Source: Ignavibacteria bacterium UBA2373 (GTDB lineage: Bacteria > Bacteroidota > Ignavibacteria > Kapaibacteriales > UBA961). Taken from it: a stretch of DNA of 54,701 nucleotides. Under the pieces are notes generated by a model, which saw only the letters and a list, made by a program, of their open reading frames with translations, was not told the DNA's origin and did no database searches. Shown here in pieces: positions 7,885-16,448 of the stretch (within the stretch, counting starts at the first letter, position 1; every line of letters begins with the position of its first letter). Where the stretch lies: the NCBI GenBank assembly GCA_002344005.1, contig DDTD01000014.1, forward strand, positions 14,037-68,737, given 5' to 3'. The translations under genes and the position numbers were made by a program.

Positions 7885-9057
7885 ATGGAACAATCAGTAG
7901 ATGTCTGTATTATTGGTGGCGGAGCCGCAGGTCTTTTTTGTGCTTTTCATGCAGCAAGAAAGGGTCTATCGGTTATAGTGTTGGAGCATACCGATAGCAT
8001 AGGTAAAAAAATTCGTATTTCGGGTGGTGGCAGATGTAACTTCACAAATTATACTGTCAAACCGGAACATTATATTTCGGAAAATCCGCATTTCCATAAA
8101 TCGGCTTTAGCACGCTACACTTCGCACGATTTTATTTCTTTAGTACAAAGTCATCATATTCCTTTTCATGAAAAAACTTTAGGACAACTCTTTTGCGATA
8201 ATTCATCAAAAGATATTATAGCAATGCTTCTTCATGAATGTTCTACTGTCGGGGTAGAAATTCAAACCGGCGTATCTATTTCTTCGATAGAAAAAAACGA
8301 GTATTTTCATATTCATACGCACACAAGAGATATAATTTCCCGCACAGTAGTGATTGCATGCGGAGGCACGGCTATTCCGGCTATGGGCGCTTCGGATTTC
8401 GGCTTACGTATTGCACGTCAATTTGGATTAAAAATCGTTGCTCCCTACCCTGCTTTAGTTCCACTGCTTTGGCGCCCGGAAGATAAACATTGGTCTGAGT
8501 TGGCAGGATTATCGGTATATGTGGAAACCTCCGCATCATCAGCACATTTCAAAGAAAATATGTTATTTACCCATAAAGGATTAAGCGGTCCGGCTATTTT
8601 GCAAATTTCATCCTATTGTAAAGGCAAACATCCATTTTTCGTGAATCTGTCTCCAAATCATGATTTGGCTGAATCACTCTTCAATCCGCAACATCGCGAC
8701 CAATCACTTTCAACGGTACTTTCATTTATACTTCCCCAGCGTTTAGCAAAAAATATCTGCGCTTTGAATAATTATCAGAAACCATTGAAACAATATTCAA
8801 AAAATGAAATAGAACATATTATTTCTCAGCTTATGCACTGGGAAATTACCCCAAATGGTACGGAAGGTTTTGCAAAAGCAGAAGTTATGGGCGGCGGCGT
8901 TTCTACCGATGAATTATCTTCAAAAACAATGGAGTCAAAAAAAGTAAAAGGACTCTATTTTATCGGCGAAGTTGTTGATGTCACCGGTTGGCTTGGCGGC
9001 TATAATTTTCAATGGGCTTGGTCTTCAGCGTATGCTGCTTCAAAAGCTTTAGTGTAA
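7885..9057 (+). CDS. YhiN/HI0933-family flavoprotein (NAD(P)/FAD-dependent)
   Basis: The 390-residue protein has an N-terminal FAD-binding Rossmann motif (VCIIGGGAAGLFCAFHAARKG) and the family signature IGKKIRISGGGRCNFTN. The middle domain contains the conserved FTHKGLSGPAILQIS, and the end has GLYFIGEVVDVTGWLGGYNFQWAW, diagnostic of HI0933/YhiN proteins. These are cytoplasmic flavoproteins of unclear substrate; some relatives are proposed to act on modified nucleotides or thiols, which cannot be judged here. It is the last gene of the ybaB operon and ends before a bidirectional terminator. Confidence 0.93.
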   Translation: MEQSVDVCIIGGGAAGLFCAFHAARKGLSVIVLEHTDSIGKKIRISGGGRCNFTNYTVKPEHYISENPHFHKSALARYTSHDFISLVQSHHIPFHEKTLGQLFCDNSSKDIIAMLLHECSTVGVEIQTGVSISSIEKNEYFHIHTHTRDIISRTVVIACGGTAIPAMGASDFGLRIARQFGLKIVAPYPALVPLLWRPEDKHWSELAGLSVYVETSASSAHFKENMLFTHKGLSGPAILQISSYCKGKHPFFVNLSPNHDLAESLFNPQHRDQSLSTVLSFILPQRLAKNICALNNYQKPLKQYSKNEIEHIISQLMHWEITPNGTEGFAKAEVMGGGVSTDELSSKTMESKKVKGLYFIGEVVDVTGWLGGYNFQWAWSSAYAASKALV

Positions 9058-9108
9058 AACTCTACTCCTCTCGGTAATCTGTGCTCTTCAACCAATGATT
9101 CACAAAAA

Positions 9109-9139
9109 AAAGGGTAGAAGTATCTATCCTCTACCCTTT
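9109..9139. terminator. Bidirectional rho-independent terminator between convergent genes
   Basis: A 10-bp perfect stem (9109-9118 with 9130-9139, core GGGTAGA/TCTACCC) and an 11-nt loop is flanked by an A-run on the left and TTTCTTT on the right. It can end both the YhiN transcript and the kinase transcript coming from the other side. Confidence 0.8.
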
Positions 9140-9165
9140 CTTTGCCATAAATTCATAATGTGTGA

Positions 9166-10413
9166 CTATTCTTCAATCGCTTGTTTTAATTTGAGTGTGA
9201 CGGTAAATGTCGTGCCTTTGCCTTGGCCATCACTTTGTATATTCACTGTCCCATCATACATATCAACAACTTTTTTCACAATAAATAATCCAAGACCCGT
9301 GCTCGACTCATTGCCCGTGGGTCTTGCCGATAAACGACGGAACTCCTGAAAAGCATTCGCTATATCATCGCTAGTCATTCCTAAGCCCGTGTCCGTGACC
9401 GAAAACAATAACACTCCGTCATTATACTGGGCATGCACAGTAACTGTGCCTCCCTGTGGAGTATATTTTATCGCATTAGAAACAAGATTCAGAGTTAATT
9501 GCCTTAATTGATTCGGATCTGCATACACATCCGGCAGATTATCTCCCCAATTCATTATCAATTGTATATTCTTATTTTGAGCTGTCGTATAAAATGGCTC
9601 AATTGCTATCTCGAAAAACTCCGACAAATTAAATACATCTTCGTTCAAAGCATATTGCGGTTGGCTCATCACTGCAACCGTAAGCATATCCTCCACTAAT
9701 GTACGCATAATGCCTGAACTCATTCTGGCTATGGATACTAATTCCTTAAAATCCTCATCATTATAAGTGCCTCGCTCCAACTCATTCAACACCAACTCCA
9801 AATTCCCTATCGGTGTTTTCAAATCATGCACCGCCGTGCGCACCATCTGCTCGCGTGTTTTTTGCAATTCCTGCAAATGCGAATATGCTTGACGCAGCTC
9901 CTCATTACGTATCTCTACTGTTTCGGCAAGTTCTGTGTTTGTCGAGCGCAATGTATCAAGCAAATTATTGTTCTGGTGACGCAAATGCGTTATCTCTGAC
10001 AATTGCAATACCGCCATTTTCAATTGATGAAAATCAACCGGCTTGTTTAAATAATATGACAATCGCGCCCTGTTAATCGCATTGATCATACTGTGTATAT
10101 CGCCAAATGCCGTGATTAATATACGCTCTGAATCCGGTGATATAGTAATCGTTTTCTCCAAAAACTCTATACCGTTCATCGCCTCCTTCAAGCGCAAATC
10201 GCAAATAATAACATCCGGCTTATAGGTTTCTACTATTGTTAATGCAGTGGTCGTGTCGGCGGCGGTATATACTTCGGCAAATGTACTGAAATAATCCTCT
10301 AAAGAACTCAAAAAGTCTGGCTCATCATCTACAAATAACAATGTGGGGCGATGTGTGTTTGCTGATGTGTCGGTCATGTGTGTGCTCTTTCTTTGATACT
10401 CTTTATGAGACAT
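9166..10413 (-). CDS. Receiver-histidine kinase (REC-HisKA-HATPase)
   Basis: The 415-residue cytoplasmic protein has an N-terminal receiver domain (VDDEPDF, phosphoacceptor Asp72, signature Lys124), a coiled-coil linker (about 145-185), and a C-terminal kinase with H-box VHDLKTPIGNLE (His196), N-box LNLVSNAIKYTPQGG and G-boxes DTGLGM and GLGLFIV. There are no membrane helices or sensor domains, so input must come by phosphotransfer to the receiver. The start at 10413 is fixed by a TAATG overlap with the permease stop, arguing for translational coupling; a second ATG 12 codons in is possible. It ends before the bidirectional terminator. No partner regulator is adjacent. Confidence 0.92.
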   Translation of the reverse strand: MSHKEYQRKSTHMTDTSANTHRPTLLFVDDEPDFLSSLEDYFSTFAEVYTAADTTTALTIVETYKPDVIICDLRLKEAMNGIEFLEKTITISPDSERILITAFGDIHSMINAINRARLSYYLNKPVDFHQLKMAVLQLSEITHLRHQNNNLLDTLRSTNTELAETVEIRNEELRQAYSHLQELQKTREQMVRTAVHDLKTPIGNLELVLNELERGTYNDEDFKELVSIARMSSGIMRTLVEDMLTVAVMSQPQYALNEDVFNLSEFFEIAIEPFYTTAQNKNIQLIMNWGDNLPDVYADPNQLRQLTLNLVSNAIKYTPQGGTVTVHAQYNDGVLLFSVTDTGLGMTSDDIANAFQEFRRLSARPTGNESSTGLGLFIVKKVVDMYDGTVNIQSDGQGKGTTFTVTLKLKQAIEE

Positions 10414-11873
10414 TATTGTTGTGTGTGTGGACGATTCTTAAACCTATAATACAATGGTATTCCTGTGCTCACCAATAATAAACCAAACACCGAATTGATA
10501 AACGGTGTCGTGCCATTTATATAGCCACTGATATCATTGTACAAAATTAATACCACAAATGCGGAAGCAAATATAACAAATATTGCAGGGATATAAGGAT
10601 AACCCCATACTTTATATGGGCGCGGAACATCCGGCAAACGCTTCCGAAGTATAAATACACCATACGCACCCATCGCATACGCTATCCATTGCACAAATAC
10701 CAACATATCCGTCAGCATATCAAATGTGCCCGTCATTACCAACACACTTGACCATACTGCCTGAACAAGCAATGACTTATGAGGGGTTAAGTATTCTGTA
10801 TGTAAATCGCCCAAGGGCTTAAAAAATAAATTGTTACGAGCCATCGCAAAATACAATCGAGCCGTTACCATAATTGTACCGTTCGATGTACCGAATGTAC
10901 TGATCATTATTGACATCGTCACAAAACCAAAACCCAATGCTGCCCACGTAGGGTCTATCTGGCTGAATATTCGTGAGGTCGCATCCACCGCTATCAATGA
11001 CTTACCACGCATATCATCTATAGGCATCACATACATCACTCCCAAGTTGAAAATAATATACACCGCCATGATTATCAATGTGCCAACCATCAAACTCACA
11101 GGTATCGTCCGTTGCGGATTCTTAACCTCACCCGCTATATACGTTATATTATTCCATCCGTCATAAGCCCAAAACGCCGCCGTTAATGCTCCTATGATAC
11201 CCGCAAATAATCCAACATCCATCGGCTTCAAAGTGTCTTGAGTGAAATTCGCAAAACTGCCATCGCCTATCGTAAATGCCAGTACCACTATCACCATCAA
11301 AGCCGCAACCTTCAATGTCGTGAAAATTGATTGCACTATGCCGCCTAATCTCACACCTATATAATTAACTCCACTCAAAAACAATATCGTTACTATGGTT
11401 AAGCCCTTCACTCCGATGTCTTTCAATGGGAATATATCACCTATCAACGGTATATGCAATGCAAATTGCTCCGCCGAATCCGACAAATGAGGCAAATGCA
11501 AAAAAGCATCTGCCGACATTGAAAAGATATATGTGATGGCAGCTATCGAAGCCGATTGAACAACAATAAACATTGACCAACCATACAAGTACGCATAAAA
11601 ATCGCCGTACATCTCTCGGAAAAAAATATATTGCCCGCCCGTCGCCGGCATCATACCCGCAACTTCCGCATTCGTTAATGCACCGAACAATGTAATAAGT
11701 CCCGCAGCAATCCAAATTATGATAATCAATTCCGGCGAACCTAACTTATCTGCCATCACTGCCGGCTTTGCAAATATACCCGAGCCGATAACTGCTCCAA
11801 CAACTATACTAATGGTTGTAAAAAGTCCCAATGACGGCAATAATCCCGACTGCTCTGCTTGCTTATGTTTCAT
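10413..11873 (-). CDS. APC-family amino-acid permease (LAT-type)
   Basis: The 486-residue inner-membrane transporter has the APC superfamily plan of 12 helices. Helix 1 contains the substrate-contacting GAVIGSGIF, helix 3 region has TGGQYIFFREMYG, helix 6 has AFWAYDGWNNITYIAGEVKN, all typical of SLC7/SteT-like exchangers or uptake systems for neutral amino acids. The start at 11873 (MKHKQAEQSGLLPSLG) gives a normal short cytoplasmic N-terminus; the frame continues 44 codons upstream through unrelated Cys/Arg-rich sequence without support. Its stop shares a base with the start of the following kinase gene. Upstream lies the long repeat-bearing intergenic region. Confidence 0.93.
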   Translation of the reverse strand: MKHKQAEQSGLLPSLGLFTTISIVVGAVIGSGIFAKPAVMADKLGSPELIIIIWIAAGLITLFGALTNAEVAGMMPATGGQYIFFREMYGDFYAYLYGWSMFIVVQSASIAAITYIFSMSADAFLHLPHLSDSAEQFALHIPLIGDIFPLKDIGVKGLTIVTILFLSGVNYIGVRLGGIVQSIFTTLKVAALMVIVVLAFTIGDGSFANFTQDTLKPMDVGLFAGIIGALTAAFWAYDGWNNITYIAGEVKNPQRTIPVSLMVGTLIIMAVYIIFNLGVMYVMPIDDMRGKSLIAVDATSRIFSQIDPTWAALGFGFVTMSIMISTFGTSNGTIMVTARLYFAMARNNLFFKPLGDLHTEYLTPHKSLLVQAVWSSVLVMTGTFDMLTDMLVFVQWIAYAMGAYGVFILRKRLPDVPRPYKVWGYPYIPAIFVIFASAFVVLILYNDISGYINGTTPFINSVFGLLLVSTGIPLYYRFKNRPHTQQ

Positions 11874-12218
11874 ATTTACTCTGTTTATATCACAACTTGG
11901 CAGCGAAAATAGAACAAATTTTTTGTTTGCATGAAGTTTCTCGTACTTTCTATCAAACGACCTACGCTCTGGGCAAAGCAAACAAGCTTGAAATTGAGTT
12001 TCCATTTTTCCATCTTTGCGCGGTTATTCCGCAATGTGCCATTGCTATTCTTTTACTGATAATGAATCCTATGCAACATCATTCAATGGCTAAACAAAGT
12101 TCAGCGATTACTCGGATACAATGTATAGCGGATATACACCTTTTAATTGTTTAACTCCTGCTGTCTATGGATTATATTCATCGTCAAGGAAATTGTATAG
12201 ACTATGTCAGGGATTATA
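11874..12218. other. Non-coding stretch upstream of the permease
   Basis: This 345-bp part holds the permease leader. I see no conserved protein, RNA gene or convincing promoter box. Short frames cross it on both strands but match nothing and have no ribosome sites. Confidence 0.5.
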
Positions 12219-12574
12219 TTCTACTTCCTGCTGCAAATGTGTTACTGTTACCCTGCAAATGTATTACTTGGCTCTGCAAATGTGTTACTGTTACCCTGCA
12301 AATGTTCTACTTGGCTCTGCAAATGTGTTACTGTTACCCTGCAAATGTTCTACTGTTACCCTGCAAATGTTCTACTTGGCTCTGCAAATGTTCTACTTCC
12401 TTCTGCAAATGTTCTACTTCCTTCTGCAAATGTTCTACTTCCTTCTGCAAATGTGTTACTGTTACCCTGCAAATGTTCTACTTGGCTCTGCAAATGTGTT
12501 ACTGTTACCCTGCAAATGTTCTACTTGACTCTGCAAATGTGCTACTGTTACCCTGCAAATGTTCTACTTATAAC
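12219..12574. repeat. Minisatellite array A, 16 units of 21-22 bp
   Basis: After a partial unit at 12219-12231, sixteen head-to-tail units follow, each opening TGCAAATGT. Three types are seen: 22-bp TGCAAATGTGTTACTGTTAC plus CC; 21-bp TGCAAATGTTCTACTTGGCT plus C; and a 21-bp variant ending CTTCCTTC (three in a row at 12383-12445). The first two largely alternate, giving a 43-bp higher-order period. There are no unique spacers, so it is not a CRISPR array. The array lies between the leftward permease and the rightward ECF operon. Confidence 0.95.
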
Positions 12575-12579
12575 CGAAG

Positions 12580-12795
12580 CGTGTACTACTCTGTTGCGCG
12601 GAAGTACTACTTTGTTGCGCGAAAGTACTACTCTGTTGCGCGAAAGTGCTACTTTGTTGCGCGAAAGTACTACTCTGTTGCGCGAAAGTACTACTTGGTT
12701 GCGCGAAAGTATTACTCCGTTGCGCGAAAGTATTACTCCGTTGCGCGAAAGTACTACTCTGTTGCGCGGAAGTACTACTTGATTGCGCGAAAGTA
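12580..12795. repeat. Minisatellite array B, 10 units of exactly 21 bp
   Basis: Ten contiguous 21-bp units run from 12580 to 12789, consensus AAAGTACTACTCTGTTGCGC plus G, followed by a truncated start of an eleventh. Most units carry the palindromes AGTACT and GCGC. When aligned on CTACTTGG, units of arrays A and B agree at about 14 of 21 positions, so the arrays appear to share an ancestor. A 5-bp junction separates them. Confidence 0.95.
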
Positions 12796-13232
12796 TAAAA
12801 ATAGCCAATTTTATGATTTTCTGTATCAAAACAGTACATTTTTCACTTTATGATGTTAATTTGTCAAATCACACAGTATTTCTGTATAAATGATGGAATA
12901 TCTCTTTACTTAGAATAGTATATTCGACAGAACATTGGATAATACTGCTTACATAAGACAAATATTTTTAAGTTGTTTTTGTTCATTTTAGACACTTATT
13001 TATATACCAATCACCACATATTTATAGAACAATCATAAAAAGATATTGATACATCAGCAGCCAATGGATAGGATTCAGTCCACAGATGATAATCAAAAAA
13101 GAGCCATGAAGTACACATATCAATCAGGAGAATATTGTGAGGAGAGTTTCCATTTTTTCGAAGGAAAATGTTACCATAAGCGCATCAGTGAAACAAGAAT
13201 AATCGGGTCAAGTTATTACTGCAGCACATAGC
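12796..13232. other. AT-rich leader of the ECF sigma operon
   Basis: This 437-bp stretch is clearly more AT-rich than its surroundings and presumably contains the promoter of the ECF operon. No TAnnTTTG box with a good spacer is seen, as would fit an ECF-dependent rather than housekeeping promoter. A 61-codon frame (13046-13231) has no recognisable product and is not called. Confidence 0.4.
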
Positions 13233-13808
13233 ATGGACGGAATGAAGGACAATTACTCACATAAAACGGATGCCCAATGTTATGCAATGCTGCAAAGCAA
13301 CAATAGGCGCGATAAGGAAGCCGGCTTTACAGAGTTGTATAAGCGACATTCGCAGCGAATATATCAGTATTGCCGCCGCTTTACGGGCAATAATGATACG
13401 GCAAGTGATGTATTGCAGGAAACCTTTTTACGGTTTTTATCTTCAGCCGAACGAGGAGCAACGATGACTAATATACCCGCTTTTTTATTACGCATAGCAC
13501 GCAATTTGTGTATAGATGCGCGGAAGCGACAAAGTCAGTTCGTCATTTCATCGGAGATAATGGAGCTGCCGGCACATGATGCCCCGATGGAATCGCAGGA
13601 GTTGCGCCATTTGCTTATTGCTGCTTTGGATGCTTTGCCGGAAGACCATAAGGAAGCCATAGTGCTGCAAGCATATAATGGTATGAGCTATCAGGAAATC
13701 AGTGATGCAACGTCAGTACCGGTCACGACTGTCCGTAATTGGATTGTGCGTGGCAAGAAGAAATTGCGTGAGATACTCGCGCCTTATATTAAAGAATTGG
13801 AGAAGTAA
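13233..13808 (+). CDS. ECF-type RNA polymerase sigma factor
   Basis: The 191-residue protein has the two ECF domains: sigma-2 (about residues 28-95, with TELYKRHSQRIYQYCRRFTGN, the core-binding helix ASDVLQETFLRFL and AFLLRIARNLCIDARKR) and sigma-4 (about 123-180, with LPEDHKEAIVLQAYNGMSYQEIS and the DNA-reading helix SVPVTTVRNWIVRGKKKL). No extra domain is present. It is followed after 2 bp by a membrane anti-sigma factor, the normal order. Which genes it controls is not visible; autoregulation of this operon is likely but not shown. An ATG three codons further in is an alternative start. Confidence 0.95.
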   Translation: MDGMKDNYSHKTDAQCYAMLQSNNRRDKEAGFTELYKRHSQRIYQYCRRFTGNNDTASDVLQETFLRFLSSAERGATMTNIPAFLLRIARNLCIDARKRQSQFVISSEIMELPAHDAPMESQELRHLLIAALDALPEDHKEAIVLQAYNGMSYQEISDATSVPVTTVRNWIVRGKKKLREILAPYIKELEK

Positions 13809-13810
13809 TT

Positions 13811-15064
13811 ATGTCAGCCGAAACCCCATTATCATTGTCGGAACTTGTGTATTTGTTTGTGGATGGCGAAACCACTTCGGCGCAAGAACAGGTATTGTTC
13901 AGCCATTTGGCAACGGATGCGGATTTGCAGGCAGAATTGCAAGAGGCAATACTTATACGTTCTACTTTGGAGCAGGATTGTTCGGCATTGGCAGTGCCAC
14001 CCGAAACGACAGCCGCTATATTCAGCAAAGCGGGTTTTGCATTGCCGGGAACAACGACGGGTTGGAGCATGGGAAGTGTTATCGGCTCGACGGTGCAGAC
14101 TTTGCAATCCATAGCATTACCTTCTTTATTCGCATTGGGCGGTGCGGCATTGACGGCATTCTACTTTATGCACACTATGCCACAGTCACAAGAAGCAGAG
14201 CTATTAGCATTACAAGGTCAATTTTCAGGGCAATCATCAGAGTCGGCGGTATTGGTATCGAATGTGGAGTCATTGGGGGGCATCCATTCTTTGCATAGTG
14301 ATGGAACATCGCAGCAAGTGCAAAGAGAATATCCCAAAGCATTATATAGTTCGGCTTCGATGAGCAATCAATCAGCTAATGGATTCGATGGCATGGAACA
14401 AAAAGATGTTGCTCCATTTGCTGATGCAAAACAATCAGAGAAAGTAATGGACGAATCGGCAATAGCAATAGAGCAAGCACAATCAATGACTATGGGCACT
14501 CCCCTTTTATTCTCATCTTTTCCCACTATTAATTCTCGCGATGCTATATCACATAAAGCATTAGCGGAGTTCGGTAAGGTCGGCGAGCGTCAATGGATAA
14601 TTGCAGCACGCGGTTTGATGACAATGAATACGATGCCTGCGGGCAATACGAGCACATCAGATGAGCATTTGTCGGACATTGCAGTGTCGGTGGGCTATGC
14701 ACTTAATCCTCAGACGGTAATAGGTTTAGAAGGCGGAAGACAAAACATACGCTATTATACATTTGAAAATGGCAAAGGCGACAATGCTACCTTGCATACG
14801 AGTATTGATTGGGCTGGCGGTTTTATGCGCAGACAATTTCATGAATTAGGTTTCGGGGAATTGACCCCATTTGCTCATGTTCACATTGGCGGCACATTAT
14901 CGGGTCCGTCGGGACGGTGCATCACGGGCTTGCAATGGCAACCCGATTCACGAATATCACTTTCAGCAGGCATAGAAGGAAGCGCATTTCTTTATCAAAA
15001 TTCCGGAACTTGGTATAGTATGCGGACTTTGGGCTTGACATATCAGGTAGATGTTCATTTTTGA
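13811..15064 (+). CDS. Predicted dual-membrane anti-sigma factor (cytoplasmic domain, TM helix, linker, outer-membrane barrel)
   Basis: The 417-residue protein follows the sigma gene by 2 bp. Residues 1-85 resemble the helical sigma-binding domain of anti-sigma factors (LVYLFVDGETTSAQEQVLFSHLA); no zinc-ligand motif is present. One membrane helix spans about 101-121. Residues 122-258 are a low-complexity Ser/Gln/Ala-rich linker. Residues 259-417 show eight amphipathic strands (for example QWIIAARGLMTM, SDIAVSVGYALN, ISLSAGIEGSAFLY) and end LTYQVDVHF with a C-terminal Phe, the usual outer-membrane barrel signature. The plan matches anti-sigma factors that span both membranes, called Dma in Bacteroides as I recall. 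It would sense outer-membrane state and release the sigma factor. Domain assignment is by pattern only. Confidence 0.75.
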   Translation: MSAETPLSLSELVYLFVDGETTSAQEQVLFSHLATDADLQAELQEAILIRSTLEQDCSALAVPPETTAAIFSKAGFALPGTTTGWSMGSVIGSTVQTLQSIALPSLFALGGAALTAFYFMHTMPQSQEAELLALQGQFSGQSSESAVLVSNVESLGGIHSLHSDGTSQQVQREYPKALYSSASMSNQSANGFDGMEQKDVAPFADAKQSEKVMDESAIAIEQAQSMTMGTPLLFSSFPTINSRDAISHKALAEFGKVGERQWIIAARGLMTMNTMPAGNTSTSDEHLSDIAVSVGYALNPQTVIGLEGGRQNIRYYTFENGKGDNATLHTSIDWAGGFMRRQFHELGFGELTPFAHVHIGGTLSGPSGRCITGLQWQPDSRISLSAGIEGSAFLYQNSGTWYSMRTLGLTYQVDVHF

Positions 15065-15098
15065 GTAATTTTACATTCACACACATAAAGGAAATACA

Positions 15099-16388
15099 AT
15101 GAGAAGAAGATTATTTCTCATGGGATGCGTTCTTATCCTTGGCGCAGCGGTGCAATCATGCCGCGAAACAGGAGTAAACCCTTGGGATAAACCCAAAGAC
15201 GGCGACCCAAACACCACAGATCAATTGACCAAAGAGCAGCTTGTGGGTACACATTGGCAATTCCAACGTTTCGAAACTGCTACCACAGTTTCCTTACCTA
15301 CGGAAGATTTTATTGATTTACGATTTGAGGGATTGAATAGAATAGGCGGCAAAGCTATCTGCAATGTTTATGGCGGCGAAGTGGAATTGCAAAACGGTTC
15401 GATAAACGTGAGTAATATTATTTCAACTGAAGCATATTGCGGTGATGATAAATTAGATCAAGAGTATGTGCAGGCACTCAACAAAGCACAATCATGGACA
15501 GCCACAGCCAATGAATTGCGTATTAAATATGTGCCGGAAGTTTCGGCTGGCGGCAGCGGCGGAGTATTGGTATTTAAGCGTTTAAATGGCGGGAATGATA
15601 ATGGTTTGGAATTAAAATTGAAACAATTAGAGTCAAAGCAATATACGTTACATTCTTTTGTTAATGGCGGCATAGAAGAAGTACCCGTCGGAGCACAAAG
15701 CTGTCTTTTGATGCTGATGCCCAATTACAATGGTACAGGTAAAGGGATTGCAAATTTCTTAGCTGATTGCAACAAGGGGTATGCTGATATTTCCTTTAAT
15801 AATGATGGAACGGCTATCAAGTTTAGCAATATCAGTATTGGTCCGGAACAATGTGAGCATAAAGCAACAGCCGATCGTTTTGTAGAATTTTTACGCCATA
15901 CAGATAAGTTTGAGATAAGTGATTATGGTACAACCCTTACCATTTGGAGTTCCTTACCTTCGTTGGTCGAATCCAAAATAGTATTGAAAGTAGCTACCGA
16001 CATAGTTGAACCCTACTTTATTGAAATTCAGGAAACACCGTCCACAGGAGTTCCGGCAAACACATATCCGATGTTTTATCTTAATGGATTAGCATTCGAT
16101 GGCAAATACATAAATGTGAAATATAAATATGGCGGTCAAACCAATGATTACAGAGTATCGGCATATTCGGCTTTTGAAATTGGTAAAAGTGACCCACCAT
16201 TAATCATAGTTGATCTTGTGACCGATGGCACGAATAATCCTATAAGCAGTTTAACAGAAGGCGAAGTAAATATTGGATTGGATGCATTGCGTAAGCGTGT
16301 ATTAATTGCTTCACCGGGAAAAACAAAATTCCGCGTACAATTGCGTTGGGATGGCAAACCTATCGGCGAAGTTGAAGTGATTGTATAA
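15099..16388 (+). CDS. Lipoprotein with two META (HslJ-like) domains
   Basis: The signal peptide ends in the lipobox AVQSC (Cys21). Residues about 48-158 form a META domain: GTHWQFQRFE, a strand pair, GGKAICNVYGGEVE, the IISTEAYC segment and the helix DQEYVQALNKAQSW followed by ANELRIKY. A second, more divergent META-like unit lies at about 175-300 (KQYTLHSF, ANFLADCNKGYADI, GPEQCEHKATADRFVEFL). The last 130 residues are beta-rich and unrecognised. META lipoproteins are linked to heat and envelope stress (HslJ) and inhibitor binding; the role here is not known. It is third in the ECF operon, 34 bp after the anti-sigma gene, so it may be a target or a sensor partner. Confidence 0.82.
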   Translation: MRRRLFLMGCVLILGAAVQSCRETGVNPWDKPKDGDPNTTDQLTKEQLVGTHWQFQRFETATTVSLPTEDFIDLRFEGLNRIGGKAICNVYGGEVELQNGSINVSNIISTEAYCGDDKLDQEYVQALNKAQSWTATANELRIKYVPEVSAGGSGGVLVFKRLNGGNDNGLELKLKQLESKQYTLHSFVNGGIEEVPVGAQSCLLMLMPNYNGTGKGIANFLADCNKGYADISFNNDGTAIKFSNISIGPEQCEHKATADRFVEFLRHTDKFEISDYGTTLTIWSSLPSLVESKIVLKVATDIVEPYFIEIQETPSTGVPANTYPMFYLNGLAFDGKYINVKYKYGGQTNDYRVSAYSAFEIGKSDPPLIIVDLVTDGTNNPISSLTEGEVNIGLDALRKRVLIASPGKTKFRVQLRWDGKPIGEVEVIV

Positions 16389-16417
16389 TAAATACGGACA
16401 CAAAATCAAAAATTATA

Positions 16418-16448
16418 GGGCTGTACAATAGTGTATAGCCCTTTTTTT
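16418..16448. terminator. Rho-independent terminator of the ECF operon, possibly bidirectional
   Basis: A 10-bp stem (16418-16427 with 16432-16441, one G-U) and an ATAG loop is followed by seven T on the plus strand. On the minus strand the hairpin is followed by ATAATTTTT, so it may serve the rluD-like gene, whose stop codon lies within the T-tract. Confidence 0.85.

Noticed and set aside
11831..12154. Frame in the spacer beside the permease
   Set aside because: The product is unlike any family and overlaps the permease start in antisense.
12219..12795. CRISPR array
   Set aside because: Units are contiguous with no unique spacers, vary within the repeat, and no cas genes adjoin.
12167..12853. 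Repeat-spanning protein-coding frames on both strands
   Set aside because: They arise because 21-bp units lack stop codons; no ribosome site, conserved flank or signal was seen, and array A mixes 21- and 22-bp units.
13046..13231. 61-codon frame before the ECF gene
   Set aside because: Unrecognised, poorly conserved composition and no ribosome site; it lies in the likely promoter region.
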